64,000 bases of DNA from Volvox africanus (lineage: Eukaryota > Chlorophyta > Chlorophyceae > Chlamydomonadales > Volvocaceae). This document shows positions 11,927 through 23,924 of this stretch, one piece after another. Every line of letters starts with the position of its first letter. Position 1 is the first letter of the stretch. Location of the stretch: assembly GCA_030268105.1 (NCBI GenBank), contig BSDZ01000004.1, forward strand, positions 5,129,001-5,193,000, given 5' to 3'. The translations under genes and the position numbers were made by a program. A model generated the notes under the pieces. The model ran no database searches. It was not told the origin of the DNA and was given only the letters and a program-made list of their open reading frames with translations.

Positions 11927-12828
11927 TGCATACAGCCGACTACCCTTGGTTTGGCTGATTGGATGGAAGTGGCCGTTGCTATACCTCCATACTTGTTGGG
12001 GCCCCAAGTGTCATCCAATCACACCCATGCAGGCGCACTTACTGCGATTGTCAGTTTGATGAATGCGACCTGATACCTATAAGAATACATACAAGAAAGA
12101 AATAAAACCTACTCGGACAGGATTCACAAAATGACAAGATTCAGCCAATGATGACCTGGCTGAAACACCTAAGTGGACTTTGGCCCGTATCATCCGCGCA
12201 TCACATCACCTGTCAAACCCATCGTCGAAAATCGGTCAATTTGACGAGGTTGATCTTATGCCCGTAACTGACGATGACACAACTATAAACCGGTGCTATA
12301 TAAATCTCGCGTGGCCGTTGCCTTAATACCAAGTCGGGAAACTCGCCGTGAAAACTCATACCAAATACGCGACATGGTTATCGCCTATCGCGCTATTACC
12401 GTATGTTAGCTAACACCATAACGAACATCCCGTCCCAAATCAGCCCCAAGTGCCCGGTGATGCATAAGGCATCTTACAAAAGTTAATCTGCAAAAATTCA
12501 TTCTATCTCAATGCTTCAGTGTGGTTTTCTGCAAGGCTCGCTAAGTCGATACGGAGCCGGATCGAATTAACTACCGGGTACTAAAAAGAGACAACTCAAC
12601 CGACATGGACGAGCTAACGATCTAAGGACGAGTAACAAAAGGAAGCAAGGGAATTTGATACAACTGGTCTGAGCTATGCTTACTTCGTGATAAAGGTGAT
12701 CTGCATAGATGGCTTTAGGCTTCGCTGCTTGTGTCCCTAGCTCTCTATATTTGTGGCCAACCTTGTAGCCTATTAGCCCTTTACATACGCAATAATTTGT
12801 TTCCAATATTTAAAATAAAAACAGTAGG
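11927..12828. other. AT-richer intergenic region upstream of OLA1
   Basis: Distinctly richer in A/T than the surrounding genes, with no open frame that looks coding and no RNA gene recognised. It should contain the OLA1 promoter and 5' untranslated region. Confidence 0.5.
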
Positions 12829-15800
12829 ATGCCGCCGAAATCTGATGCTAAGGCTTCCGAGCCCAAGGGCGCCGCCCGCTTCGGGCGGGTTCGAAACTCG
12901 TTAAAAATGGGTATCGTCGGTCTACCTAATGTCGGGAAAAGCTCATTGTTTAACTTGCTGACGGAACAGGTATGCCAGTTGCCTGAAACTGACCTTGGCA
13001 CTAATGGCTTGCGCCAATTGCTTGGGAGCTTAGGTGACCAAAACACCGCAATAGAGACCCTGTTCCTAGCAGGGAAAATGCACTACAAGGCAAGTAAAGT
13101 AACTTGCCTTGTAGTGCTCTTGCAATATCCGCACCTAATACGGTACCTCGAAACGTACTGTTACGCCTTTCCTGCTACAGCCGCTCCCTCGGATCTGTGC
13201 CATCGCATCCCCTACCACTTTCCCTATCTTTTTCTAGCTTCATGCTAAGACGCACATGGGTACAATAAACCGTATGTTATGTTAAGTAAGTTATGAGCTC
13301 CCTGGAGCAGCTGCGTTTGGCGGTGATCGGTTTCTTCAACTTTTTCGTGTATTTAAGACACCACGCTGCAGCTTAGCCGTGCCCATTCATGCAGACACAT
13401 GCTCCCCTTCTGGATCTCTCCTGACCCTGGCCTTCGAGCACATATATTGTTTTCCAGGCATCAGGGTCTGCATCTGAACCAGACCACAGTGCTACGACTA
13501 TCTTAGAGGCGGAGACTTTCCACAAGGGCCGATAGAACAATTTCTGGATCTATGTATCTATCTATCAATGTCGGAATCCAGTCCAGTCCAGTAAGCCTGC
13601 GACATTTTGCTCACTTCATTTCCCGCCCATGCGTGCATCTCTTTATTACTTCATACCCACATCGATCCATGTATGAGAAACACAACCCATATCCCAAAAA
13701 CCCTTCCTGGACTCTTCACCCGCAAAGAATATCGCTGCGGAGAATTACCCCTTCTGCACCATCGACCCAAACGAGAGCCGATGTGCTGTACCGGACGAGC
13801 GCTACGACTGGCTTTGTAACTTATGGAAGCCACCCAGCATGTGAGTTCTGCATGAGAGGCCATATAATATATTCTTGGGAAGGGAAATGCATAAATTCAT
13901 GCATTGCTGTAGGAATTTCATCTGTCAGTGGGTAAGTAGCAGCCGTAAGCAGCTGCAATGCGCCTCTCCCGCATTGGCATATGGGCATCACTCAGGAGAA
14001 GTGGAGGATGAGCCGCAGCAGCGAATGCAACGCCGTCGCAGCAAATGAATATGTGCAGTACATGTATAGCCTTGGGAGTTCATTCACACATGGTCAATCC
14101 AGATCGCGGGACCAGGTTGACCCAGATCGCGGGACCAGGCTGACCCAGATCGCGGGACCAGGTTGACCCAGATTACGGGACCAGGTTGACCCAGGTTACG
14201 GGACCAGGCTGATTCAGGTCAACCACAGCTGCCTGCCTCATTGATTATCCCCGACGCCGCTTCCGTTCCGTTTACTATCTCGATGACCAAGAATGAATAT
14301 GGGTAATGAAGAAGATGATGGCGGTGGCAACGGTTACACCCCTGGGCTGTGTTCCCTCTCCGTACTGCGTTTTGTTCTTGGCTTCTTCGCTGTCACATTT
14401 TCATCTCTCCCTTTTTGGTCGCTGTTTTCCACCCGCCTGCTTCCTGGGTCGGGTCTACAACTTCGTTCATCGAATTTTTGGTTTTATTTCTTGTCGAATT
14501 GGTGCACATTCACGTCCCCCCTCTGCCCCTATAGGTACCCCGCCTACCTTCAGGTGACGGACATCGCAGGTCTGGTGCGGGGCGCTGCGGAAGGGGCGGG
14601 TCTGGGCAACGCCTTCCTTTCGCACATTTCGGCTGTGGACGGTATCTATCATGTGGTAGGTGTGGGGCTCATTTACCTGGCTAGGAGCGCTGGGATTGAT
14701 TGTTGATAAGGCTCGAAAGTTGTTTAGCTTAGTTGGCTGGTTGGTTAGGTAGGTTGTAACTGACTGTCAGCATGTCACATGAGGGTAGTTGGGAAGCGGG
14801 AGACTGACTAGGGGACTCTAAACCGAGTGGTTCATGAACGCAGCGCCTGGTGCGCCGAGTATCTGGAAAAAAGAGCTACGCGGCACGCAGAGAGTCTCAC
14901 CTTCGGCAAGGAGCATGTGTCCGTCCGTGTCGAACCGCGAGATCTGTATGTCACCCGTTAGGACACCCGATCGACAATCACTGGCCCTCGTTGCTTGCGC
15001 CACCTCCCAATTTTCTCCCGTAGGTTCGCGCCTTTGACAGCGACGAGGTCGTGCATGTGGACGACAGCGTGGATCCTATTCGGGACCTGGACACTATCCA
15101 GGTGGGAAAGGGTTACGGGGGGAGGTCTAAGTAGTATGTCCGTGTTTGCCTTCATGATGCTTGATTTCGGCCCTTAGACCCGTTTGAACTATACATTCAT
15201 CCATCCACTCGCGCCCATCCATGCAACCACCTACATAACTAAAGAACACACCTAATCCTGATATGGAGTATAAATAGGCAACTCCTCCCGCCTCAGATGG
15301 AGCTGTGCAAGAAGGACCTCGAATTCGTGTCCAAGGCGGAGGAGAAGGAAATCCGGGACGTGAAGAAGAGCCAGGGCATGAAAATCAGCCTGGCCTTCAC
15401 CACAACCTTCGAGAAGGTCAAGGAGATGCTTAAGGCGAGTGAGGGATTGACAGACCTACAGCGCCGTGGGCCGCCTTCAATATGCTTGCCAAAAAATGGG
15501 CCGCGCATAGAGTTTCTCTATAATGGCCGACATACACTGCCAGTGTGTCTTGGGCGTTTGGAGATGTGGGCCAGGCCTGGGGCGTAGAGAAAGGCTTTTG
15601 GGAGGTGAGCGGCAGCCTGGCAGGGTCGCCACTCTCCAGCCTTCCCGGAAACACTTGCACAATCGCGCCAGTAGGGCCCTGCAGTCTATCTGGGAACCCA
15701 CAGAGCTTTGTCCTGTCTTGCGGCATATTGCCACCCGGCGCCCCGACGTGATATTGCTGGCGCCCGTCCTCCCGAACCTTCTCCTATTCGTCCTCGGTCT

Positions 15801-18682
15801 GCTGTGCTGCACCTGCACCTCAGGAGAACAAGCCTGTTCGCTGCGGAGACTTCAACAGCAAAGAGGTAAGGAGGGTGCGGGTTATGGTTGAGAGCTGGGT
15901 GCAGCGGAGGCAGCAATGGTCAAAGAATTGCGTTGTGGTTTGATGGGGCTGGCGGACGGAATGAGCGCCCAGGGGGCTGACGGCTTCGGTGTAGGTGGGG
16001 ATAGATTGTCGGGGCTCACAAACAAGAAGGGACCAAGAGACGGGGAAAGTGGGTTTTCAAATGAAGATTCTCTTGTGACCTTACCCCATCACCCAGCTTC
16101 ACCCCCCATTTCATTCAGCTTTCGGCTATATCGCCCATAATGTGACATTAAACTGTGCAGTTGGAAGATGTATCGGGGTTCGTACCTGCATCGGCTCCTT
16201 CTTACCCCACACCCAGCGCCCCGTTTTCCGCACTCCGCGCCACCATGCATGCGCACGAGCTCTTGTGCCAGGGTCCGTTCCCTAGGTAAGCAACTTACCA
16301 TCAGATTGCACATTCGCGGCTCCCACCCGTGCCCCAGGTGGACCTCATTCGGGAGAAATTGGACAACCTCATAACCACAAAGCCCGTGGTGTACTTGGTG
16401 AACCTGTCGGCAGCTGACTTCGTGCGCAAGAAGAACAAGTGGCTGGCAAAGATCCACGCATGGATTCAGGTGCATCCCTGTGAAGGCTGCTGATAATGCG
16501 GGTGGGGCAGGGGTTAGGGGTAGGGGAAAACAGATGGGCCCAGACCTAGGAGTCCCCCGGGGAAGTGGCGGGAGGCAGGTGAGAAACGATGTCCCTGAAA
16601 ATTCTTTAGGGCATATCTTCTGCCCTGGCTCCGGCCGGCCGCAATACCCTAAACATGATTTCGGGTTTCACTTCCAGGAGTAGCCCGGTTTCAATTAGAG
16701 CTTAGGTTTGATTTGGTTCTCAGGCACTTCCTTCCATCTCCCCGGCCCCTCAGGAGCATGGCGGGGGTGTACTGATCCCCTTTAGTGTGGAGTGGGAGTC
16801 CAAGCTGTGGGCAACCCGGGACGATCCAGACGGGCGTAAGGCCTTTTTGGACAGCAGCGGAGGGGCGGTGTCAGCCCTGCCGAAGATGGTGGTGCAGGTA
16901 GGTTTGCTTGTGCACATGAACTGTTGTGAGTGTGTAGGGTTAGGTGTGTATTTTGCAGTTAGGAACGAACCCAAGCCTGCTTCAAGAGGCGCCTACATTC
17001 ATGTTATGGTCGGTGACTGACCCAATGTACCGATGTACCTAAGCCGTAACAGCTTGTATGTTAACGCTTCTACTCTTTCCCCGCCATAAGGTGGGCAGAG
17101 CTTTCGCCCTCCTATCAGCAGTCTTAGCACTTCGGTCCCGGACAAATCAGTTTGCCGAATTTTGTGGTAGGCCGAAGCGGCAAACAGGAAAATGTGCTTT
17201 CAGACATTCAGATTCGCGATAACGGAGCCGCAATGGAATTCGGAAGAACCCGTAGTGAAGTCGTAGTGCCAGTGGGTCTCTTATAAGCTTAAAAGAGACC
17301 ATAAAGTGATGTAAGAACATTTTAGTAACGTGTATGTTATTGCGGTGTTATGTCCCCTGCAGGGATTTAAGGAGCTCAACCTGATTTATTTTTTCACGGC
17401 GGGCGAAACGGAGGTTCGATGTTGGACCATCCAGCGCGGCACGTTGGCGCCCCAAGCGGCAGGCGTGATCCACTCAGACCTCGAACGGGGCTTCATCAAG
17501 GCCGAGGTACACGGTCCGGGAGCGGCCAGGAAGGGACGAAAAACAAAGGCCTCATCCACACGACCCCTGGCCGTCTAATACCTGACCCGGAAGAGTGGAT
17601 TATCGGATTGCTGACGGAGATGTTGGACAAGGGCAGCACAATACGAGGGTTTCTTTTAAGATATGATAAGAGGACGTGCTATTGTCCCATATAAGAAGGG
17701 TATTGTCCGGGAGCCAGAGGAGCGAGGGTGTCGCTGCGAAAAGGCGGTTCTGGAAGCCGAGGGAAGCGCGCGAGACTGGTGACATGATGGCTCTTGACCG
17801 TGTATGGAGTCCAGGGAGAGAGCTACCACCGCCATCACCACCACCCGGCAGAGGTCATCGCAGCACGAGATCGATGTTCATTACTCCAAAACTCATTTCA
17901 TTCACATTCGTCCTCGTGGGGCTATATGCTCTACACCTACTCGTCGCAGTATGCATTTTGCTGCCATGTATTCTGTGCAGGTCGTGTCGTACGATGATTT
18001 CCGGGCGCTAGCCACTAGCAAGAGCATGATGGAGGTCAAGGCGGCTGGCAAGTACCGACAGGAAGGGAAGTCCTATGTGGTGGAGGACGGCGACATCATT
18101 TATTTCCAGGTGTGTCCGGACTGTCGGGGGCTGCCCTTCGCCCGTCAGGATGTCAACAACGTTAGCTGTGGCGCATGCAGTGAAACGAGCAGCTTCAGCG
18201 GCTGCGATGTGGCAAGCGCCCTTTAGGGGAGCAACTTTATTTTCCCAGCTGGTTCTTAGTTGGTGGGTTGGTAGTTGTCAGGTTGATTCCGGTAACAATC
18301 GAGACCTCAGCCTGCTAAATAATACGCATCGCATCTGCGGTGTGCTGAATTCTTAAGAGGGACTATTGGCTACAGAGGCTGTGGAGCCTGCAGAGGACGT
18401 AAAGGCTGCTCTCTGAATGAAGTCCTGAACCGTAGCGTGCTGGGCCCCTTAAGGTGTACCTGTGTTCCAGCCCACCTGTGTTGCACATATCCCCTTGGCG
18501 GTCGCATCTAGCGTCTTTAGCACCCCAGGGTGGGGGTTCCGCTTCCCTCACTGCGTCCTTTCCCCGCCCTGAAGAGACATGGTCCCTCTCTGTCGATTTG
18601 CCTGCTGTTGAACCCTCCTCACATTTACGTGCCTCCCCCCTTCCCCACTCAGTTCAACGTCACGTCATCAGGCAAGAAGTAG
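12829..18682 (+). CDS. OLA1: Obg-like ATPase 1 (OLA1/YchF family)
   Basis: Complete gene, 403 residues (family about 395). Exons: 12829-12969, 13728-13840, 14535-14655, 15024-15101, 15297-15434, 15824-15865, 16338-16469, 16754-16897, 17363-17506, 17981-18109, 18653-18682. OLA1 is a cytosolic P-loop enzyme that prefers ATP to GTP and works in translation control and stress responses. Visible signatures: P-loop GLPNVGKSS at residues 31-39, [14 protein letters not shown], the G3-like [17 protein letters not shown], and [11 protein letters not shown] in place of the GTP-specifying NKxD motif, as is normal for this family. The C-terminal TGS domain is present ([20 protein letters not shown]). The intron after 15434 begins with GC (AAG|GCGAGT); using it gives exact family continuity. 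A TGTAA signal follows at 18775. Intron 1 holds a perfect hairpin and intron 2 a 23-bp tandem repeat. Confidence 0.97.
13080..13117. repeat. Perfect 16-bp inverted repeat with 6-base loop
   Basis: The arms GCACTACAAGGCAAGT (13080-13095) and its exact reverse complement (13102-13117) flank the loop AAAGTA. It lies in OLA1 intron 1, 111 bases after the splice donor. It could be a hairpin in the pre-mRNA or the remains of a small inverted-repeat element. Confidence 0.95.
14101..14215. repeat. 23-bp tandem repeat, about five copies
   Basis: The unit AGATCGCGGGACCAGGTTGACCC recurs from 14101, 14124, 14147, 14170 and 14193 with growing divergence (CGCG to TACG) toward the right. It is in OLA1 intron 2. 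The copies are adjacent with no spacers, so it is not a CRISPR array. Confidence 0.93.
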
Positions 18683-18774
18683 AGAGTGGCGGATGCTTTG
18701 CTGCTGTGGAGCGGATTTCTGTTTTTTGATAACGCTATTGATTTGTGCTATAGCGCCCGGAGAGGCAAACGATC

Positions 18775-18779
18775 TGTAA
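18775..18779 (+). promoter_or_regulatory. Polyadenylation signal TGTAA of OLA1
   Basis: TGTAA lies 93 bases after the OLA1 stop codon, a spacing typical of chlamydomonadalean genes. Confidence 0.75.
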
Positions 18780-20040
18780 GGCGAAATATAGGCAGAAAGG
18801 AAGAGAGAGAAGGCGCCGTCAAACAGGTCGGCGGATTTAGATCTTGAAGAGGAGGCGGAAGAAGAAAAGGAGACGGAAAATGTGACTGGAGGAGACCAAG
18901 AAGAATAAAAAGAAGAACAAGGACGACAACGATGATTGGGTTGTGGCAACTGGATTATAAACTTGCACACAGCGCTTACGTCAGACTCCCAGACCAAGGG
19001 TCCCAGCCTCCCACCTACCGGTTGTGTACACGTTTGGTTCCCTTGGCCGTGTCTCCAGGAAGGCCATCCAAGGCCGTCCGCGCTATAAGTATGCCTTATG
19101 CTGCGCTGTTCTTTCGTCTGGCCCCAGCATGCAACATTTGCCACAGCGAGAGGCAATATTTGAGGGCGCCCGCGTAGCTCTCGTATGAGAATCACATGCT
19201 GAATGAATGGGTATTCATTCATATGCAGAGTGCCTTTACAGCCTCCATGACGAAATACTGCACCAATTTGGGAATGCACCCTTGTCCCAATGAAGCTTTA
19301 AATGGGTTTGGTTCAACGCCTCACCAGGGATTTACAATCATCCTGTAGACCGTCCTGAATATGTTATCATAAGAACGCATGCAGGCAGGGGGACTGAGGG
19401 GGAACTACTCGGATCCGAGCCGAGGCCGCATTATGCGACATGTACATGGGAGGTTTTCGCCCTGAAATATACCCTGACTACTACTCCACTGCCTACATAG
19501 GAGAGGCCGCTTCCTCCGCTTACCCCTAAACATCACACACATAACTTGAACCTTACACAAGCTGTCAGCTGTGCCCTCTGTTGGCCATTTGGGGCTTTTG
19601 ACGACTTGTGACCAGGAGATTCGTTATTTTGACAATTCCAATCTCTTGTCCCCCTTGGCGAAAATTGCACTATCCACAGACATACGCCGTATCCTACAGT
19701 GCTGTTCATACAGCACGCATGTGTGTACCTTATGATGATGCAACCGCCATACTCCACTCTCCTCTCCCGCGGAGAGCCTCTTGCCTCATAAGAAAGTGAA
19801 CATGACACGTGCACACACCCGCGCTTCTCCTTCGCTCTGCATCCCAATTCCCTCTCTCCATCCGCTGCCCCTCGATGCGCGGAATATGTAAGGTGCCAAA
19901 CAAGCTCTACACCTACCCGGCCCGCGCAAAACTTCAGCTTCATTTCAAGTAGCTATAGCTTGAAGTATATCCTCCTCATATCTCCCCCTCATTCGAAGCC
20001 GGTTGAGACGGTATTTACGTCGTTGACCGTCTTCAACATC
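18780..20040. other. Intergenic region between convergent OLA1 and ABC transporter genes
   Basis: Both flanking genes end into this interval. It contains a minus-strand TGTAA (plus TTACA at 19553-19557) that fits the ABC transporter 3' end. No other coding-like frame or RNA gene was seen. Confidence 0.5.
19553..19557 (-). promoter_or_regulatory. Putative polyadenylation signal TGTAA (ABC transporter)
   Basis: TTACA on the plus strand reads TGTAA on the minus strand, 484 bases after the transporter stop at 20041-20043. Confidence 0.45.
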
Positions 20041-23000
20041 TCAACCCCGACGAGAGGTAGCGTTCCCGCCCCTACCGCTGGCATCATGAGCTCCCTTGCC
20101 CCGGTCCCTGGCACCTGGCTGGTGCTGGTGCTGCTGGTCTTCTTCTTGCATCTCCATCTGCGTCTGCGGCGACGGCTGTGATGCGGGAGATCGACGTGGT
20201 TGGGGCTGATGTTGTTGTTCGTGCTGCTCCTCGGAATTTGTTACCCTTGTCGTTTGCTCTGGTTGTTGCGGTTGGGAGTTGTTTGAGTTGTCCTCAGGCA
20301 TCAGGGAGGACAGGGAGGTGGTACTGACGGACGGCCGTAAGTCGGCGGAAGAGCCCCCCAAGCAGTTGGCCTACGTACGTATCGCAGTGCGGCATATGAT
20401 TGCACGGGAAGAAGCCGTTAGAATAAACGGCTTAAGATATCGCCTGCACTAGTTGGTGTTGGGATTGGGATTATTCCCTGCATTGCGAGGAGGGCACGGG
20501 GCCTCCAGCGGAAGAAGCACGATGTCTTGCTGCAAGTTCACGCATCAAGACACCGTGCATATGCATATTGAGTCGAACGTACCAGTCAGTCGTGGTATCG
20601 GTGGCAATGCGGCGGACTTGGAGCGCGAGGTGAGAATGAACTCTCAAAACAAACGAGCGAAAATGAGAAGTACTTAAGGAGTACAGGAGTTAAACATTCC
20701 TCGATTCATATCCCAGTCAAAACACCAAACAAACGCTGTGGAGGTGTAGAAAATGAGGTAAATGACAGGTTTTAAATCAACAGATGAACGTAAAACCGAA
20801 CGTAACCTAGCCTGACAAGAACATGAGCTGCTAAGATGTGAGAACGCCGGTCCATCGAGCGTGTGGAGCAGGACAGGAAGGAAAGCAAAGGAGGAGAGGA
20901 AGCGTCACGTCATATCCCCAGAGAAAGCTAAGACCCCGGGAACTTTACAAGGTCTAGTGGGAGAAAGGGGGGGAGGGGAAGACGAAGGCGGAGCAGTGAA
21001 GGTGCTCCTTGCTGCGCACCGATGGCGGCACGATGTCGTTGCACCAGCGGTTACTCACCAGCTGCCGTCGTGCAAGCCACTTGCCAAACCCCTCTCCCTC
21101 CCTCTTCCGCTTTCCCTTCCCTCCGGCCACATTTACCTGCGACATGGGGCGAGTGAGCTGCCTCCGTACCAGCTGAGCGTACACCCCTCCAGCTGCCAGC
21201 AGGTCATTGTGCGTCCCCACCTGAAATCACGGGGGTGAGGCAAGGGGGGGGAGAGACGCGAACTCCGCATGGGGTGAAGGAGGGTCAAAGGCAAGACGAC
21301 ACACACACACACACACAGCCCCCGGAGCTCCACCCCACGCGCCGACGGGGCCCCAACCCACGCACGTGCAGGTCCATACATGTACAATAAATATACGACA
21401 TACGACACTCACCTCCTGTACAGCACCCTTTCCGATGACGTAGATGCGGTCTGCGGCCTGAATGGTGGACAGCCGGTGCGCGATGACGATGACGGTGCGC
21501 CCGTGCATGACTCGATCCAGAGCCTCTTGAACCACCGCCTGGTCGGGTGGGGTGGGGTGGGGTGGGGTGGGGTGGGAGGAGGCGGATGTCGATGCATCAT
21601 TGTACTGGTGAGGAGAAAAGGACGGCAGGGGAAGATTGGCAAAATGACAGCAGTGCACACGCGACACCTAAACAGGCAAAGCAGGCTTTCGTATTATTAG
21701 TCATGATGCTCAGTTATTCGTTGGCATGCTTGAATGAACTTCAGAAGCATCATTTACGGCATTTCCCTCCTCCCCCCCCTCAACCTCCCCCCCCCACGCA
21801 CACACATACACACGCGTACCTCACTATCTGCATCCAAAGCCGATGTTGCCTCATCGAGCAACAGCACGCGGGGCTTGCGGACCAGGGCTCGGGCGATCGC
21901 GATGCGCTGCTTCTGACCCCCTGACAGAGCCACACCCTTCTCTCCGCAGCTGGTCTCATAACCCTCAGGGAAGGCGGTGATAAAGTCATCCGCGTTGGCC
22001 TGTGCCAGATTTGGTTGGTTAGCAGTTGGAATTGATTGGACCTGACTTAACTGGTGTGGCGCGATGCGTCACTGCCTAACTCAACCCTCCCAGGAGGGTG
22101 TTTCCTCTCCGGATGTACTGCAGCGCATTGACATCTTCCTCGGCCTGCCGTACATCCATCTGAACCCTTGTCTGACCCATCTGGATGCAGCCCCGCCACC
22201 TCCACCGCCCCAACCCGACCCTCCTTTTCCCCCGGTCCTCACTTCCAGCCCGCCATCCCCCCACCTATCCCTCCTCGCCTGCTTCGCCGCCTCCACCACT
22301 TCCTCCTCACTGGGCGTCGCCGTACAACCGTCCTCTGGTTCCAGCCCGAGAATGATGTTCCGTCGAATAGACCGGGCGTAGAGAATGGGTTCCTGAGGGC
22401 GGGTGGGAGTGGACGGTTTTGGGGGGTTTGTACGACATGAAGATTCCAGATGGGACTAAACACAGCGAGTGGACACCAAAGAAGAATATTTTTTCCGAAT
22501 GCGGTCTGAAAACAAATAAACGTGAAAACCTGCGCCACAATAAAAGATATGTTTGACATGATGGCATGTGTTGACCGGAGGCGAGGGACACGACAAATCA
22601 GAACGGTGCGCAAAAACACACAATACGTGTGCACATACACACACATACATACTTGTACAGATATGCACATGCAAACACACACACATTATACTATCATAGT
22701 ATTGTGTGTTTCCCCGAACACTCCCTTAGCCTTCGTCGGCATCCTCAAACGGCCATGCATACACGCATACACATACACACACACATGGGCGAGCACACAC
22801 ACACACACACCAGCCCACACACCAGCCCACACGCCAACCAGCAGCAGGGCAGGATAGCCATCGCCGAGAGGCCGAGTGACCCAATGGGTATTTGAAGTGG
22901 AATTTAGTTCCGAATTTCGGGATATCGTGAAAATGATAGAGAGAAATAACTTCCCCGCCTGCTGTATGGTTTCACGTAGCCAGTGACGTGTTCACGACAC

Positions 23001-23875
23001 GGTGTTCGTGAGCCCCAAGTTCATGGGTTTTAATATTTTTAAGTTTTTAAGTTTTCGTTTACGTCGTCTTGTAATACACACCACTCAACATGCCATCCAT
23101 AACTGAGCAACCATGAATTTCTTGAACATGATGCCTTAGAGAGCTCCAAGCCATCTTATAAGCAGGTCTTCGTTTATCAAGTTACGACACATTATACATT
23201 CCATCTATTTGGGCTAAGATATTATTTTAATAAAATATTATTTGTGTTCATTTTGCTGATGGAAATGCCTTTGGCGCCTTCCGAAAAAAATCTCTTACGA
23301 CAGCATTCAATCGTAATGACTGAATGCGAATGTATCTTGGTCTTGGTCTCCGTCTTGGCGGAACGGCATGTAGACGCACCTGGCTGACGAGCGCCACTTG
23401 CCTCCGCAACCATTTCGGATGAAATTGCCCGAGGTCGTGGCCGTCGATGAGAATCCTGGCAGCCAAAGATTTAAGAGGGCGATACAGTAATCCAGCTAAC
23501 GTCGAAATGAAGATGAAGATGAAGTTTATATATGAGTTGAAGAAGTTTATGGCGGTTGTACGGAAAAACGTTTGGGTCTCAGATGGGCCAGCTGCAAGTG
23601 CTGCTTTCCTTTCCCCTTCCCCTTCCCCTTCCCCTTCACCAGAACCGGCACGTCCAATCCATCTCCCTCCTCCCTCTTCCCACCGGCCCACAAACCCCAC
23701 CAAATCCCCCACCAGAACCCCCGTCACGCCGAACCTTCCAGATGTGGGCAGGTAGAACCGCTCCAACAGCTTGATGACGGAGGACTTGCCGCCGCCCGAA
23801 GGTCCCACCAGAGCCACCACCTCCCCTGCGGAACGGGGGAGCGGCGAGAAGGCCGTTGGGTGGGAGACGACGATA

Positions 23876-23924
<49 letters not shown>

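Noticed and set aside
14101..14215. Possible CRISPR-like array
   Set aside because: The 23-bp units are contiguous with no unique spacers, and the genome is eukaryotic.
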